This document shows, piece by piece, positions 52,381 to 61,178 of a DNA stretch of 64,000 bases. A program made the position numbers and the translations under genes. This DNA is from Marinibaculum pumilum (lineage in GTDB: Bacteria > Pseudomonadota > Alphaproteobacteria > Ferrovibrionales > Ferrovibrionaceae), in assembly GCF_042646425.1 (NCBI RefSeq), contig NZ_JBHRTR010000035.1, positions 23,349-87,348 of the forward strand. Direction: 5' to 3'. The stretch's first letter is position 1. Every line of letters starts with the position of its first letter. The notes under the pieces are model-generated. The model was not told the origin of the DNA. It saw only the letters and a program-made list of their open reading frames with translations, and searched no databases.

Positions 52381-53481
52381 ATGTCCCTGCCCCCGCAGTC
52401 GCCGCCGGGCGCGGCCGTTCCCGGTGGCGCGGCCCCCGGCGCCGCAGAAACCCCCCCGCCGGTGGTCATGGAATTCCCCGACAACCGGCTGCTCGTGGAA
52501 CTCTGCGGCGACCACGATCGCCATCTCGCCCGCATCGAGACGCAGCTCCAGGTCGCGCTGACGCCGCGCGGCAACCGCCTCGCGATCGAAGGGCCGCAGG
52601 GCGCGCAGGCCGTGGCACGATCGGTGCTGACCAGCCTTTATGCCCAGCTGGAGCGCGGCCGCCCGATCGACGAAGGGGAGATCGACGGTGCCATCCGGCT
52701 GGCGCGCGGCCGGCAGCTTCAGGTGGAGTCCGGTGAGATCGACGAGGCGGAGGCCGCCGCCCGCGACAGTGCCGACGATTCCGGCGAGGAGGTCGTCACC
52801 CGCAAGCGGCGCATCCGTGCCAGATCGCCCCGGCAGGGCAGCTATATCGACGACCTGCGCCGCTGCGAACTGGTGTTCGGGCTGGGACCGGCGGGGACCG
52901 GCAAGACCTATCTGGCCGTGGCTGTGGCGGTGTCCATGATGCTGGAGGGGCGGGTCGACCGGATCATCCTCTCCCGCCCCGCGGTCGAAGCGGGCGAGCG
53001 GCTCGGCTTCCTGCCCGGCGACATGAAGGACAAGGTCGACCCTTATCTGCGCCCGCTCTACGACGCGCTCTACGACATGCTGCCCAGCGACCAGGTGGCG
53101 CGCAGCCTGCAGAGCGGCGAGATCGAGGTGGCGCCGCTGGCCTTCATGCGCGGCCGCACCCTGGCCAATGCCTGCGTGATCCTGGACGAGGCGCAGAACA
53201 CCACGCCGGTGCAGATGAAGATGTTCCTGACCCGGCTGGGGGAGAATTCGCGCATGGTGATCACCGGCGACATGTCGCAGATCGACCTGCCGCTGGGCGT
53301 GCCCTCCGGCCTGCGGGATGCGCTGGATATCGTGGAGGGGATCCCTGGCATCGGCATCGTCCGGTTCACCGATGCCGATGTCGTGCGCCATCCCCTGGTG
53401 ACCCGCATCGTCCGCGCCTATGCGGAGCGGGACAAGGATCTGGGCCTGCAGGCCCACGATCAGCCGCGACGAAAACGCTGA
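52381..53481 (+). CDS. phoH: PhoH-like ATPase
   Basis: A predicted cytosolic ATPase of the PhoH/YbeZ type, linked to RNA metabolism and usually encoded next to ybeY. The 366-residue protein has a Pro/Ala-rich N-terminus, a KH-like N-domain and the ATPase with Walker A GPAGTGKTYLAVA, RIILSRPAVEAGERLGFLPG, Walker B CVILDEAQNTTP and the ITGDMSQIDLP sensor. The ATG at 52381 is 11 bases after miaB. Confidence 0.97.
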   Translation: MSLPPQSPPGAAVPGGAAPGAAETPPPVVMEFPDNRLLVELCGDHDRHLARIETQLQVALTPRGNRLAIEGPQGAQAVARSVLTSLYAQLERGRPIDEGEIDGAIRLARGRQLQVESGEIDEAEAAARDSADDSGEEVVTRKRRIRARSPRQGSYIDDLRRCELVFGLGPAGTGKTYLAVAVAVSMMLEGRVDRIILSRPAVEAGERLGFLPGDMKDKVDPYLRPLYDALYDMLPSDQVARSLQSGEIEVAPLAFMRGRTLANACVILDEAQNTTPVQMKMFLTRLGENSRMVITGDMSQIDLPLGVPSGLRDALDIVEGIPGIGIVRFTDADVVRHPLVTRIVRAYAERDKDLGLQAHDQPRRKR

Positions 53482-53503
53482 CGACAGCGCCGGGGCCGTG
53501 GCA

Positions 53504-54094
53504 ATGGATCAGGTCGGATCGGAACCGATGGAACGGCAGGCGCGCGTCGACATGGACCTCTCGATCAGCCGGCTCGATCCGGAATGGCAGGCCCTGCCGA
53601 TCGCCGGTGGCGGGTCCGACGCGATCGACGGGCTGCTGACCCGGGCACTGGAAGCGGTCCTGGCCGGCACACCCCTGCCGGCCGGTCTGGCGGCGCGCGG
53701 CTGCGAGGTCTCGCTGGTGCTGACCGACGATGCCGGCATCCGTGAGATGAACCGCACCTGGCGCGGCATCGACAAGGCCACCGACGTCCTGTCCTTTCCG
53801 GGCGATGACGGCTTCGCCCCGCCGGAACAGCCACTGCCGCTGGGCGACATCGTGCTGGCGCGCCAGACCCTGCTGCGGGATGCCGCGGAGCTGCGGCGCG
53901 ACCTGCCACATCATCTGAGCCATATTGCCGTTCATGGATTGCTGCATCTCCTCGGCTGGGACCACGAGGATGCGGCGGAGGCGGAGCTCATGGAGGCCCA
54001 GGAACGGCGCATCCTGGAACAACTGGGCTATGCCGACGAGATCGAGACGACCGGGGACAACGAGGAGGACGGCGGCGGCGGGACGCCGGCCTGA
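53504..54094 (+). CDS. ybeY: Endoribonuclease YbeY (rRNA maturation factor)
   Basis: Zinc endoribonuclease involved in 16S rRNA 3'-end maturation and ribosome quality control. The product carries the metal motif HGLLHLLGWDH (HGxxHxxGxxH) and the preceding MNRTWRGIDKATDVLSFPG and LPLGDIVLA segments. From the ATG at 53504 it has 196 residues, about 30 more than usual. ATGs at 53528 and 53552 (MDLSISRL) would give a typical start, so the true start may be downstream. It follows phoH by 22 bases. Confidence 0.95.
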   Translation: MDQVGSEPMERQARVDMDLSISRLDPEWQALPIAGGGSDAIDGLLTRALEAVLAGTPLPAGLAARGCEVSLVLTDDAGIREMNRTWRGIDKATDVLSFPGDDGFAPPEQPLPLGDIVLARQTLLRDAAELRRDLPHHLSHIAVHGLLHLLGWDHEDAAEAELMEAQERRILEQLGYADEIETTGDNEEDGGGGTPA

Positions 54095-54130
54095 GGGCCG
54101 GCGGCGCGCAAGTCGCGCGGAGAGAGGAGA

Positions 54131-55150
54131 ATGACGGACGCATCGGGCTGGAGCCCAGGCGGGAAGGACGAAGAGACAGGTGCGAACGGCGCGCGACCGG
54201 GAGAGGCCGGGCAGGGCGACGGCCGTGCCGGCGAACCGGGATACGAGAGCGGCGGCGGTGCCGGACTGGGCGCCCGGATCCTCGAGCTGCTTCGCGGCGT
54301 GTCGGGATCGGTCCGGCGCGACGAGGACCTGCGGCGCAGCCTGGAAGGGCTGCTGGACGAGAGCGAGACCGGGTCCGCGAACGCCGCCGACTATGGCGAG
54401 GCGGAGCTGATCCGCAACGCCCTGACCGTCGGGTCGAAGGACCTGTACGACGTGATGGTGCCGCGCGCCGACATCCGCGCGATCGATGCCGGCTCTTCGC
54501 TGTCGGAGACGGTGGCGGAACTGCGCGAGGCGGCGCATTCGCGAATGCCGGTCTATCGCGACTCCCTCGACGACGTGATCGGCATGCTGCACATCAAGGA
54601 CATGCTGCAGTACTGGGGCCGGGAGGATGCCACCTTCGACATGTCCAAGGTGGTGCGCCGGGTGCTGTACGCGCCGCCCTCGATGCGGGTCCTCGACCTG
54701 CTGCTGGAGATGCGCGCCACCCGCGTGCACATGGCGATGGTGGTGGACGAATATGGCGGGGTCGACGGCCTGGTCACGATCGAGGACCTGGTCGAACAGG
54801 TGGTGGGCGAGATCGAGGACGAGCACGACAAGGTCGCCCGTCCGATGATCGTGGAGCGGCCGGACGGCAGCCTGGACGTCGATGCCCGTACCGAACTGGA
54901 AGAGCTGGAGGACAGGGTCGGCCTGGACCTGCTGGACGACGATCGCGACGAAGATGTCGATACGGTCGGCGGGCTGATCTTCGAGCTGTCCGGCCGGGTG
55001 CCGCAGCGCGGCGAGGTCGTGGAGCATGATTCCGGCCTGCGGTTCGAGATTCTCGATGCCGATCCCCGCAAGATCAAGCGGGTGCGCCTGACCGGCGAGG
55101 GCCTGGCCGTAGCCGGACGGCCCGACATTTCCGCCGGCGGCGGCGCGTGA
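54131..55150 (+). CDS. corC: CBS-domain protein of the CorC/HlyC type
   Basis: Cytosolic protein of the magnesium/cobalt efflux accessory family. The 339-residue protein has a disordered Gly-rich N-terminus, two CBS domains (DVMVPRADIRAIDAGSSL and VRRVLYAPPSMRVLDLL), the EYGGVDGLVTIEDLVEQVVG linker typical of CorC/HlyC, and the C-terminal transporter-associated domain (VDTVGGLIFELSGRVPQRGE). AGAGAGGAGA precedes the ATG. It is followed by lnt as in E. coli. The transport role is inferred. Confidence 0.95.
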   Translation: MTDASGWSPGGKDEETGANGARPGEAGQGDGRAGEPGYESGGGAGLGARILELLRGVSGSVRRDEDLRRSLEGLLDESETGSANAADYGEAELIRNALTVGSKDLYDVMVPRADIRAIDAGSSLSETVAELREAAHSRMPVYRDSLDDVIGMLHIKDMLQYWGREDATFDMSKVVRRVLYAPPSMRVLDLLLEMRATRVHMAMVVDEYGGVDGLVTIEDLVEQVVGEIEDEHDKVARPMIVERPDGSLDVDARTELEELEDRVGLDLLDDDRDEDVDTVGGLIFELSGRVPQRGEVVEHDSGLRFEILDADPRKIKRVRLTGEGLAVAGRPDISAGGGA

Positions 55151-55223
55151 TCGGCCGGTTCCGGCCAGCCGGCCCAGGCAGAAGCAGGGACGGTGCCGGC
55201 GGTTCGTCCGTCGGCCGTCCGTC

Positions 55224-56876
55224 ATGAGCCGCATCCGCGCGGCAGCGGCCGCGCTCACGCGGCTGAATCCCTGGCTGCGGCTGCTGCTGGCTGTGGTGGC
55301 AGGCGCCCTCCTGGCGCTGGCGCAGCCGCCGCTGTCGTTCTGGCCGCTGCTGTTTCCCTGCCTTGTGCTGCTGGTCTGGCTGCTGGATGCGGCCGGGACG
55401 GGCGCCTCGGGTGCCGTGCTGCGGCCGTCTGCCGCCCGCTGGTGGCGCGGCTTCATCCTGGTCGCCTTCCTCTGGGGCTATTTCGCCGCCGGCCTGTACT
55501 GGGTGGGCATCGCCTTCTTCGTCGATGCAGCACGCTTTGCCCTCCTGCTGCCGCTGCCGGTGATCGGCCTGCCGCTGCTGCTTGCCGTCGTGATGCTGGC
55601 GCCGGCGCTGCCCTTCCTCTGGCACTGGCCCTGGGATGCCAGGCGGGTCCTGCTGCTGGCCCTTGCCCTGGCCGCCGGCGACTATCTGCGCAGCTTCCTG
55701 TTCACCGGCTTCCCCTGGAACCTGTTCGGCTATGTCTGGCTGGGCGCCGATCCGGTGCTGCAGTCCGCGGGCTGGATCGGCATCCATGGCCTCGGCCTGC
55801 TGACCCTGGCCCTGGGCGGCATGCCGGCGATCCTGGCTGACCCCGTCGCGGCCGCGCCGCGCGGCGGCGCGGCGACCTGGCTCGCCGCGATGGCGGCCCT
55901 GTTCGTCGCTATCGCGGCGTTCGGAATCTGGCGGCTGGCGGCACATCCCGAGGCGCCCTTGACCGACCTGCGCCTGCAGATCGTCCAGGCCAACGTGCCG
56001 CAGAAGGAGAAATGGCATCCGGCCACCCGGGACAGCCATTTCCTGCGCAGCATCGCGCTGACCCGCGACGGACAGGCGGAAGCGGTCGACCCCGCCGCAG
56101 ATGCGCCACCCGACCTGGTAATCTGGTCGGAAACCGCCGTGCCCTTCTTCCTGGCCAACGAACCGGCGCGACGGGCACAGCTGGCGGCGGCGGTGCCGCC
56201 CGGCGGGCGGATGATCGTCGGCGCCCCGCGCTTCGCGCGGACCGCTCCGGGCACGGAGGCGATGGTCTGGAACAGCCTGCATGTGGTCGGCCCGGGCGGC
56301 GGCATCCTGGCGACCTACGACAAGCGGCATCTGGTGCCGTTCGGCGAATTCCTGCCGTTGCGCGGCCTGCTGTCGCGGCTCGGGCTCGACAATCTCGCCC
56401 AGGGAGGCACCGATTTCACGACCGGCACGGTGCCGGGGGTGGTCGCCGCCTCCGCGGTCCCGCCGTTCCGCGCCCTGATCTGCTACGAGGGGATCTTCCC
56501 GGCCGAGATTTCCGAAGGGCCGCAACGGCCGGCCTGGCTGCTCAACATCACCAACGACGCCTGGTTCGGAGAGAGTTCCGGGCCCTACCAGCATTTCGGC
56601 ATGACCCGCCTGCGCGCGATCGAACAGGGCCTGCCGGTGGTGCGTGCCGCCAATACCGGGATTTCCGCCATCATCGACCCCTATGGCCGGGTTCTGGCCC
56701 GGCTGGGCCTGGGCCGGACCGGCGTGCTGGAAGGCAGGCTGCCCGCACCGCTGCCGGTGCCGCCCCCCTATGCCCGTCTGGGAGACTGGCTGAGCCTGCT
56801 GCCGGTCCTGCTGGCTGTGGCGGCGCTTCTGCTCGCCGCGCCGCGCGGTATCCCGGGGCGCGGCCGGAGAGAATGA
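55224..56876 (+). CDS. lnt: Apolipoprotein N-acyltransferase
   Basis: Inner-membrane enzyme that adds the third acyl chain to lipoproteins. The 550-residue protein has eight or so hydrophobic segments in the N-terminal 230 residues, then a nitrilase-like domain with the catalytic Glu (IWSETAVPFF), Lys (YDKRHLVPFGEFLP) and Cys (LICYEGIFP). A final membrane helix (LSLLPVLLAVAALLLAAP) closes it. The stop overlaps a small downstream open frame (ATGA). Confidence 0.97.
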   Translation: MSRIRAAAAALTRLNPWLRLLLAVVAGALLALAQPPLSFWPLLFPCLVLLVWLLDAAGTGASGAVLRPSAARWWRGFILVAFLWGYFAAGLYWVGIAFFVDAARFALLLPLPVIGLPLLLAVVMLAPALPFLWHWPWDARRVLLLALALAAGDYLRSFLFTGFPWNLFGYVWLGADPVLQSAGWIGIHGLGLLTLALGGMPAILADPVAAAPRGGAATWLAAMAALFVAIAAFGIWRLAAHPEAPLTDLRLQIVQANVPQKEKWHPATRDSHFLRSIALTRDGQAEAVDPAADAPPDLVIWSETAVPFFLANEPARRAQLAAAVPPGGRMIVGAPRFARTAPGTEAMVWNSLHVVGPGGGILATYDKRHLVPFGEFLPLRGLLSRLGLDNLAQGGTDFTTGTVPGVVAASAVPPFRALICYEGIFPAEISEGPQRPAWLLNITNDAWFGESSGPYQHFGMTRLRAIEQGLPVVRAANTGISAIIDPYGRVLARLGLGRTGVLEGRLPAPLPVPPPYARLGDWLSLLPVLLAVAALLLAAPRGIPGRGRRE

Positions 56877-57025
56877 AGGACGGGATGCCGGAGGTGTCGG
56901 CGACTGTTCGCAGAGAAAATATCCACGCGGTGCATGAGCTGAATTGGAAATTTCCGCACGATGATCGGCAATTTTCCGTACTCGCCCACCTCTGGTCTGT
57001 TGACCGTGAAGTGTATGCCCCATAA
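56873..57025 (+). CDS. Possible 50-residue small protein after lnt
   Basis: The ATG at 56873 overlaps the lnt stop (ATGA), which would allow translational coupling. The product is MKDGMPEVSATVRRENIHAV followed by a hydrophilic stretch rich in His, Asp and Trp, ending REVYAP. Third-position GC is lower than in neighbours, and the xre promoter candidate overlaps its 3' end. It could be chance. No relatives were recognised. Confidence 0.25.
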   Translation: MKDGMPEVSATVRRENIHAVHELNWKFPHDDRQFSVLAHLWSVDREVYAP

Positions 57026-57028
57026 ATC
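57000..57028 (+). promoter_or_regulatory. Candidate promoter and nearby palindrome for the XRE gene
   Basis: TTGACC at 57000-57005 is followed 17 bases later by TAAATC at 57023-57028, about 50 bases before the GTG start. A perfect GGAAATTTCC palindrome lies at 56946-56955, upstream of the -35, and a similar GGCAATTTTCC half-site follows at about 56967. These could be operator sites for this or another regulator. Confidence 0.5.
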
Positions 57029-57078
57029 CTCAACCGCGTCGGGCAGTAGCGTGTGGAACGCCCGTGAGAGGATTTTCA

Positions 57079-57573
57079 GTGGCACAGCGAAAGAACCCCG
57101 TAGACATGTATGTCGGCAACAGGCTGCGCTTGCGGCGCACCCTGAACGGCATGAGCCAGGAGCGTCTGGGTGAGGCGGTCGGCCTGACCTTCCAGCAGAT
57201 CCAGAAGTACGAGAAAGGCGCCAATCGCATCGGCGCCTCCCGCCTCTATCAGTTTTCCCAGATTCTGAGCGTGCCGCCCTCCTTCTTCTTCGACGGCATC
57301 GCGGAGCATCTGCAGGCACCGGAAGAGGCATTTATCGGGACCGGCCTGAAGGAGGTCCCGCAGCCACTGCAGCAGGCGAACGGCGAGGATGCCGAGCGCG
57401 ATCCGCTCAGTTCGCGCGAGACGCTGGAGATGATGCGGGCTTTCAACCGGATCTCCGACCCCTCGGTGCGCAAGCGCATTTTCGAGCTGTGCAAGGCGGT
57501 TTCCGACAAGGAGCCGGAGGAAGAGGAAGGCCGCGGTAGGCGTGGCCGGAAGCGGATGGTGGCGCGTCGCTGA
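57079..57573 (+). CDS. XRE-family helix-turn-helix transcriptional regulator
   Basis: A 164-residue DNA-binding protein. The HTH_XRE domain covers residues about 10-65 (VGNRLRLRRTLNGMSQERLG, then EAVGLTFQQIQKYEKGANRI and SRLYQFSQILSVPPSFFF). The C-terminal part has ETLEMMRAFNRISDPSVRKRIFEL and a very basic tail. GTG at 57079 is chosen because GAGAGG is seven bases upstream. A GTG at 57064 lacks one. Its place upstream of metK is conserved in alphaproteobacteria. The target genes are unknown. Confidence 0.93.
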   Translation: MAQRKNPVDMYVGNRLRLRRTLNGMSQERLGEAVGLTFQQIQKYEKGANRIGASRLYQFSQILSVPPSFFFDGIAEHLQAPEEAFIGTGLKEVPQPLQQANGEDAERDPLSSRETLEMMRAFNRISDPSVRKRIFELCKAVSDKEPEEEEGRGRRGRKRMVARR

Positions 57574-58151
57574 GAGGCGGCGCGCAGCCCTGTCCTGGGG
57601 TCCTGCGGGGCGGCCGGGCGCAGGCCCGGAAGCCCTGCGGCGCCTTGACCCTTGCAGCGATACGCGCAATAACCCCCCCGCGCTCTGCCAAGGGCAGGGC
57701 GAGAACCGGGCAGGGTGCCCGGCCGCCTTTTGTCGCATTCACGACGCGACAGTGTCCGCTGTGCCGGTCGGGAGGGCGCATGTCTTCCCGGGCATATCGA
57801 CGGCAGGTGCGGCGCCGGTCGAGCCGGCACCGCAACGTCGCGGCTTTCCGACACTGAAGTGCTCGGCACGACGACATGCAGTGGAACTGCCGCTCGCATG
57901 GCCTGTCGTGAGGGATCCTTTGGCGCTCGCCGCGGCAGGCACCGGCCAGCCGCGCTGACCCATCCCGGGGGTGGCGACAGGTAGGCTGCCGGACATGGTC
58001 CGGCGGCTGCCGGATCATGGCGGCTGCACCCCGCCGCGGCGCGAAACGGCTTTGCGCCTGGATCCGCTGCGACCGCCGACGCGGTCGCACGCGATCCTGT
58101 GGCAGCGCTGTTGGACGTCACCGGGCCCCGAAACGAACGAAGGAAGAGGCG
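57574..58151 (+). other. 578-base region between xre and metK, with promoter and hairpin candidates
   Basis: No gene was found. A promoter-like TTGACC at 57645-57650 with AATAAC 17 bases on (57668-57673) is followed 33 bases later by a hairpin CCGGGCA-GGG-TGCCCGG (57706-57722) and a TTTT at 57728-57731. This resembles an attenuator or the terminator of xre. Further down, two hairpins lie about 65-115 bases before the metK ATG. No known SAM riboswitch consensus could be matched by eye. Confidence 0.45.
58038..58088 (+). promoter_or_regulatory. Two consecutive hairpins in the metK leader
   Basis: GGCGCGAA-ACGGC-TTTGCGCC (58038-58058, 8 bp with one G-T pair) is followed ten bases later by GCGACCGC-CGAC-GCGGTCGC (58069-58088, perfect 8 bp). 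They end 63 bases before the metK ATG. Paired stable stems in the leader of a SAM synthetase gene invite a test for cis-regulation, but no established riboswitch core was recognised. Confidence 0.45.
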
Positions 58152-59339
58152 ATGACGAATTCTTACCTGTTTACCAGCGAGTCCGTGTCCGAAGGCCATC
58201 CCGACAAGGTATGCGACAGGATCTCGGACGCCGTCGTCGATGCCTTCCTGGCAACGGAAGATCCGCTGGTCCGGGTCGCCTGCGAGACCCTGGTGACCAC
58301 CAACAAGATCGTTCTCGCCGGCGAGGTGCGCGGTCCGCAGGAGCTGGTCGACAAGGACGGCCGGATCAACAAGGACCGGATGGTCGAGATCGCCCGCAAC
58401 AGCGTGAAGGCGATCGGCTACGACCAGGACGGGTTCAGCTGGAAGACGGCGGATATCGACGTCTACCTGCACGGCCAGTCGGCCGATATCGCGATGGGCG
58501 TCGATGCCTCCGGCAACAAGGACGAAGGCGCGGGCGACCAGGGCATCATGTTCGGCTTTGCCTGCGACGAGACCGAGAATCTGATGCCGGCGCCGATCGA
58601 ATATTCGCACCGCATCCTGCAGCGCATGGCGCAGGACCGCCATTCCGGCGCGCAGCCGAAGTTCGGCCCGGATGCGAAGAGCCAGGTCACCCTGCGCTAC
58701 GAGAACGGCAAGCCGGTCGGCTGCACCGCGGTCGTGGTCTCCACCCAGCATGCCGAGGATGTCGACACCGCGGCGGTGCGCGAGATGGTGCGGCCCTACG
58801 TCCAGGAAGTCCTGCCCGAGGGCTGGATGCCGCCGGAGGATGAGTTCTACGTCAATCCCACCGGGCGCTTCGTGATCGGCGGCCCGGACGGCGATGCCGG
58901 TCTGACCGGCCGCAAGATCATCGTGGACACCTATGGCGGTGCCGCGCCGCATGGCGGCGGTGCCTTCTCCGGCAAGGACCCGACCAAGGTCGACCGTTCC
59001 GCCGCCTATGCGGCACGCTACCTGGCGAAGAACGTCGTCGCCGCCGGCATTTCCGACAAGTGCACGATCCAGCTGTCCTACGCGATCGGCGTATCGAAGC
59101 CGATCTCGGTCTACGTCAACCTGCACGGCAACGGGCAGGTGGCCGAAGAGGCGGTGTCCAAGGCCCTGCAGCAGCTGGTCAATCTCAGCCCGCGCGGCAT
59201 CCGCGAGCATCTGTCGCTGGTGCGGCCGATCTACGAGCGGACCGCCGCCTACGGCCATTTCGGCCGCACGCCGGGCAGCGATGGCAGCTTCTCCTGGGAG
59301 CGGACGGACATCGCCGACAAGCTGAAGGCGATGCTCTGA
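58152..59339 (+). CDS. metK: S-adenosylmethionine synthetase
   Basis: Makes SAM from methionine and ATP. The 395-residue protein has SESVSEGHPDKVCDRISDAV at the N-terminus, the GAGDQGIMFGFA motif (residues about 125-136) and the GGGAFSGKDPTKVDRSAAY phosphate loop. Length and motifs are standard. GGAAGAGG is the ribosome binding site. It lies upstream of trmB, as in other Rhodospirillales. Confidence 0.99.
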   Translation: MTNSYLFTSESVSEGHPDKVCDRISDAVVDAFLATEDPLVRVACETLVTTNKIVLAGEVRGPQELVDKDGRINKDRMVEIARNSVKAIGYDQDGFSWKTADIDVYLHGQSADIAMGVDASGNKDEGAGDQGIMFGFACDETENLMPAPIEYSHRILQRMAQDRHSGAQPKFGPDAKSQVTLRYENGKPVGCTAVVVSTQHAEDVDTAAVREMVRPYVQEVLPEGWMPPEDEFYVNPTGRFVIGGPDGDAGLTGRKIIVDTYGGAAPHGGGAFSGKDPTKVDRSAAYAARYLAKNVVAAGISDKCTIQLSYAIGVSKPISVYVNLHGNGQVAEEAVSKALQQLVNLSPRGIREHLSLVRPIYERTAAYGHFGRTPGSDGSFSWERTDIADKLKAML

Positions 59340-59433
59340 TCGCATCCGGCCTGCAGGGATCCGGCCGGCCCGGATCGCCGGCGCGCGCTTCGGCGTCGCG
59401 CCCCGGCGGTCCGGGCCGCGTCTTTTCCAGAGG

Positions 59434-60171
59434 ATGCCTCTGTTCACGATGCCCGATGGCGATCGTCAGTTCTATGGCCGGCGGCACGGCAAGAAGCTGC
59501 GGCAGAACCGGGCCGAACTGCTGCACAGCCTGTTGCCGCGGATCGCGGTGCCGGCGGAGGCCGCATGCTTTGCCGGCCCTGCCGGCGAAGCGGGCCCGGC
59601 CGTCGACCCGCGCCGCTTCTTCGACCGGCCGGTCCGCCAGGTCTGGCTGGAGATCGGCTTCGGCGGCGGCGAGCATCTCGCCGCGCAGGCGGCCGCCCAT
59701 CCCGATGTCGGGCTGATCGGGGCGGAACCCTATATCAATGGCGTGGCGACCCTGCTTTCGGCGGTGGCGCGCGACGGGCTGCCGAACATCAGGGTGCTGG
59801 CCGACGATGTCCGGCCGCTGCTGTCGCGCCTGCAGCCGGGCAGCCTGGACCGGGTGTTCATCCTGTTTCCCGATCCCTGGCCGAAACTGCGCCACCAGCG
59901 CCGCCGCATCGTGAATGCCGAGGTGCTGGACTGGCTCGCCGCGGCGATGGCACCCGGCGCGGAGCTTCGCCTGGCGACCGACCATATGGACTATGCGCGC
60001 TGGATGATGGCGCATCTGGCCCGCCATCCGGACTTTGCCTGGACAGCGGAATCGGCGGCCGACTGGCGGCAGCCGCCGGCGGACTGGTGCGCCACCCGCT
60101 ATGAGCGCAAGGCCCGTTCCGCCGGCGCGCGTCCGGTGTTTTTGCTGTTCCGGCGCCGGGCTGCGGCTTGA
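59434..60171 (+). CDS. trmB: tRNA (guanine-N7-)-methyltransferase
   Basis: Methylates G46 in the variable loop of tRNAs with SAM. The 245-residue protein has RQFYGRRHGKKLRQNRAELL at the N-terminus, the SAM loop LEIGFGGGEHL, an acidic DVGLIGAEPY strand end, FPDPWPKLRHQRRRIV (catalytic and tRNA-binding) and a C-terminal TRYERKA. ATG at 59434 follows AGAGG. It lies 94 bases after metK. Confidence 0.97.
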   Translation: MPLFTMPDGDRQFYGRRHGKKLRQNRAELLHSLLPRIAVPAEAACFAGPAGEAGPAVDPRRFFDRPVRQVWLEIGFGGGEHLAAQAAAHPDVGLIGAEPYINGVATLLSAVARDGLPNIRVLADDVRPLLSRLQPGSLDRVFILFPDPWPKLRHQRRRIVNAEVLDWLAAAMAPGAELRLATDHMDYARWMMAHLARHPDFAWTAESAADWRQPPADWCATRYERKARSAGARPVFLLFRRRAAA

Positions 60172-60195
60172 ACTCCGGCCACAGACCGGTAATAT
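60168..60195 (+). promoter_or_regulatory. Candidate promoter for rimP-nusA-infB
   Basis: TTGAAC at 60168-60173 and TAATAT at 60190-60195 are 16 bases apart, overlapping the trmB stop codon. This is the best promoter-like element in the 473-base gap before rimP and would give a leader of about 440 bases. Confidence 0.4.
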
Positions 60196-60644
60196 TGGTA
60201 CAAGCCGACGATTAGCTTCCTCGTGCGCAGGCAGCATGCGCCTGCGGCCGTACGGTCCGGACCCGCTGCGGGAACGGACCGGCGCCGGCCGCAAAGCTGG
60301 ATCCGACCGGGCCGGGCCCGATCGGGCCGGCCCGCACCGATGGTGCGGAAGGGCGGGACCGACAGGTCCGACGACCCTGCGGCATTGTCGCTAGCGCGCG
60401 GAGGAGGAAGGTCGGGCCTCCGGTGATGTTCGTTGAGATGAGCGTCGCGGGGCCGGTTCGGATCGCGCTGCGGATTGTCCGCCGGCCGCGTTCCCGGACC
60501 GGTTCGCGCGGCATGTTGTTTTTGGTTTGCTGTATCGGACCTGCAGGGTCCACCGGCCATGGCCGGGCGCGGACTGCGGCGCAGGGCGAGACGGCGGGAA
60601 TGGCGGCGCAGGTAGCATGGGCCGCGACGCATGATTGAAGGCGC
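60172..60644 (+). other. 473-base region between trmB and rimP
   Basis: No convincing gene was found, and no tRNA (a metY-type tRNA precedes rimP in some bacteria but not here). The region holds a promoter candidate at its start, GC-rich inverted repeats near 60300-60345, a perfect CCGGCCATGGCCGG palindrome at 60553-60566 and a T-rich patch near 60516-60528. A 71-codon open frame at 60423-60638 has a purine-rich AGGAGGAAGG upstream but at poor spacing and no recognisable features. Confidence 0.4.
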
Positions 60645-61178
60645 ATGGAAATAACGGAACGGGTCGACGCGCTGATCAGGCCAAGCCTGGAAGACATGGG
60701 CTTTGACCTGGTGCGGGTGCATTTCTCGGGCGGCGGTCGCGCTGTCCTGCAGGTGATGTGCGAACGGCCGGATGGCAGCATGACCCTGGACGAGTGCGCC
60801 GAGGTGAGCCGCACCGTTTCGGCGCTGCTCGATGTCGAGGACCCGATCCCGGGCGCCTACGAGCTTGAGGTCTCGTCGCCGGGGATCGATCGTCCGCTGA
60901 CCCGGCTGGGGGATTTCGACCGTTATGCCGGGCACGAGGCCAAGGTGGAACTGGCGGTTGCCGTGGAGGGCCGCCGTCGGTTTCGCGGGATCGTGAAGGG
61001 AACGAGCGGCGACGAGGTCGTGATCGCCGTCGAGAACGGAGATGTCGCGCTGCCCTTTTCGCAGATCAGGGCGGCAAAGCTGGTGCTGACCGACGCGCTG
61101 ATCGCCGCCCATGCGGCAGCGCATCCGCAGGATGGCGGACCGGGCGACGGCACCGGTGCGGGACAGGAAGAGGAATAG
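60645..61178 (+). CDS. rimP: Ribosome maturation factor RimP
   Basis: Assists assembly of the 30S subunit. The 177-residue protein has an alpha/beta N-domain (SLEDMGFDLVRVHFSGGGRA), the CAEVSRTVSALLDVEDPIPG segment, YELEVSSPGIDRPLTRLGDF (family signature) and a C-terminal SH3-like domain ending VALPFSQIRAAKLVLT. A Gly/Asp/Glu tail follows. It abuts nusA with no spacer. Confidence 0.97.
   Translation: MEITERVDALIRPSLEDMGFDLVRVHFSGGGRAVLQVMCERPDGSMTLDECAEVSRTVSALLDVEDPIPGAYELEVSSPGIDRPLTRLGDFDRYAGHEAKVELAVAVEGRRRFRGIVKGTSGDEVVIAVENGDVALPFSQIRAAKLVLTDALIAAHAAAHPQDGGPGDGTGAGQEEE

Noticed and set aside
57574..58151. SAM-II or SAM/SAH riboswitch before metK
   Set aside because: Hairpins exist, but I could not match the conserved core bases or pseudoknot of these classes by eye. 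Left as an open finding rather than a call.
60423..60638. 71-codon open frame before rimP
   Set aside because: The purine-rich motif upstream is about 14 bases from the ATG, composition is random-like, and no hydrophobic or domain pattern is convincing.
60172..60644. tRNA gene upstream of rimP
   Set aside because: No T-loop GTTCGA-type sequence with matching acceptor stem was found.
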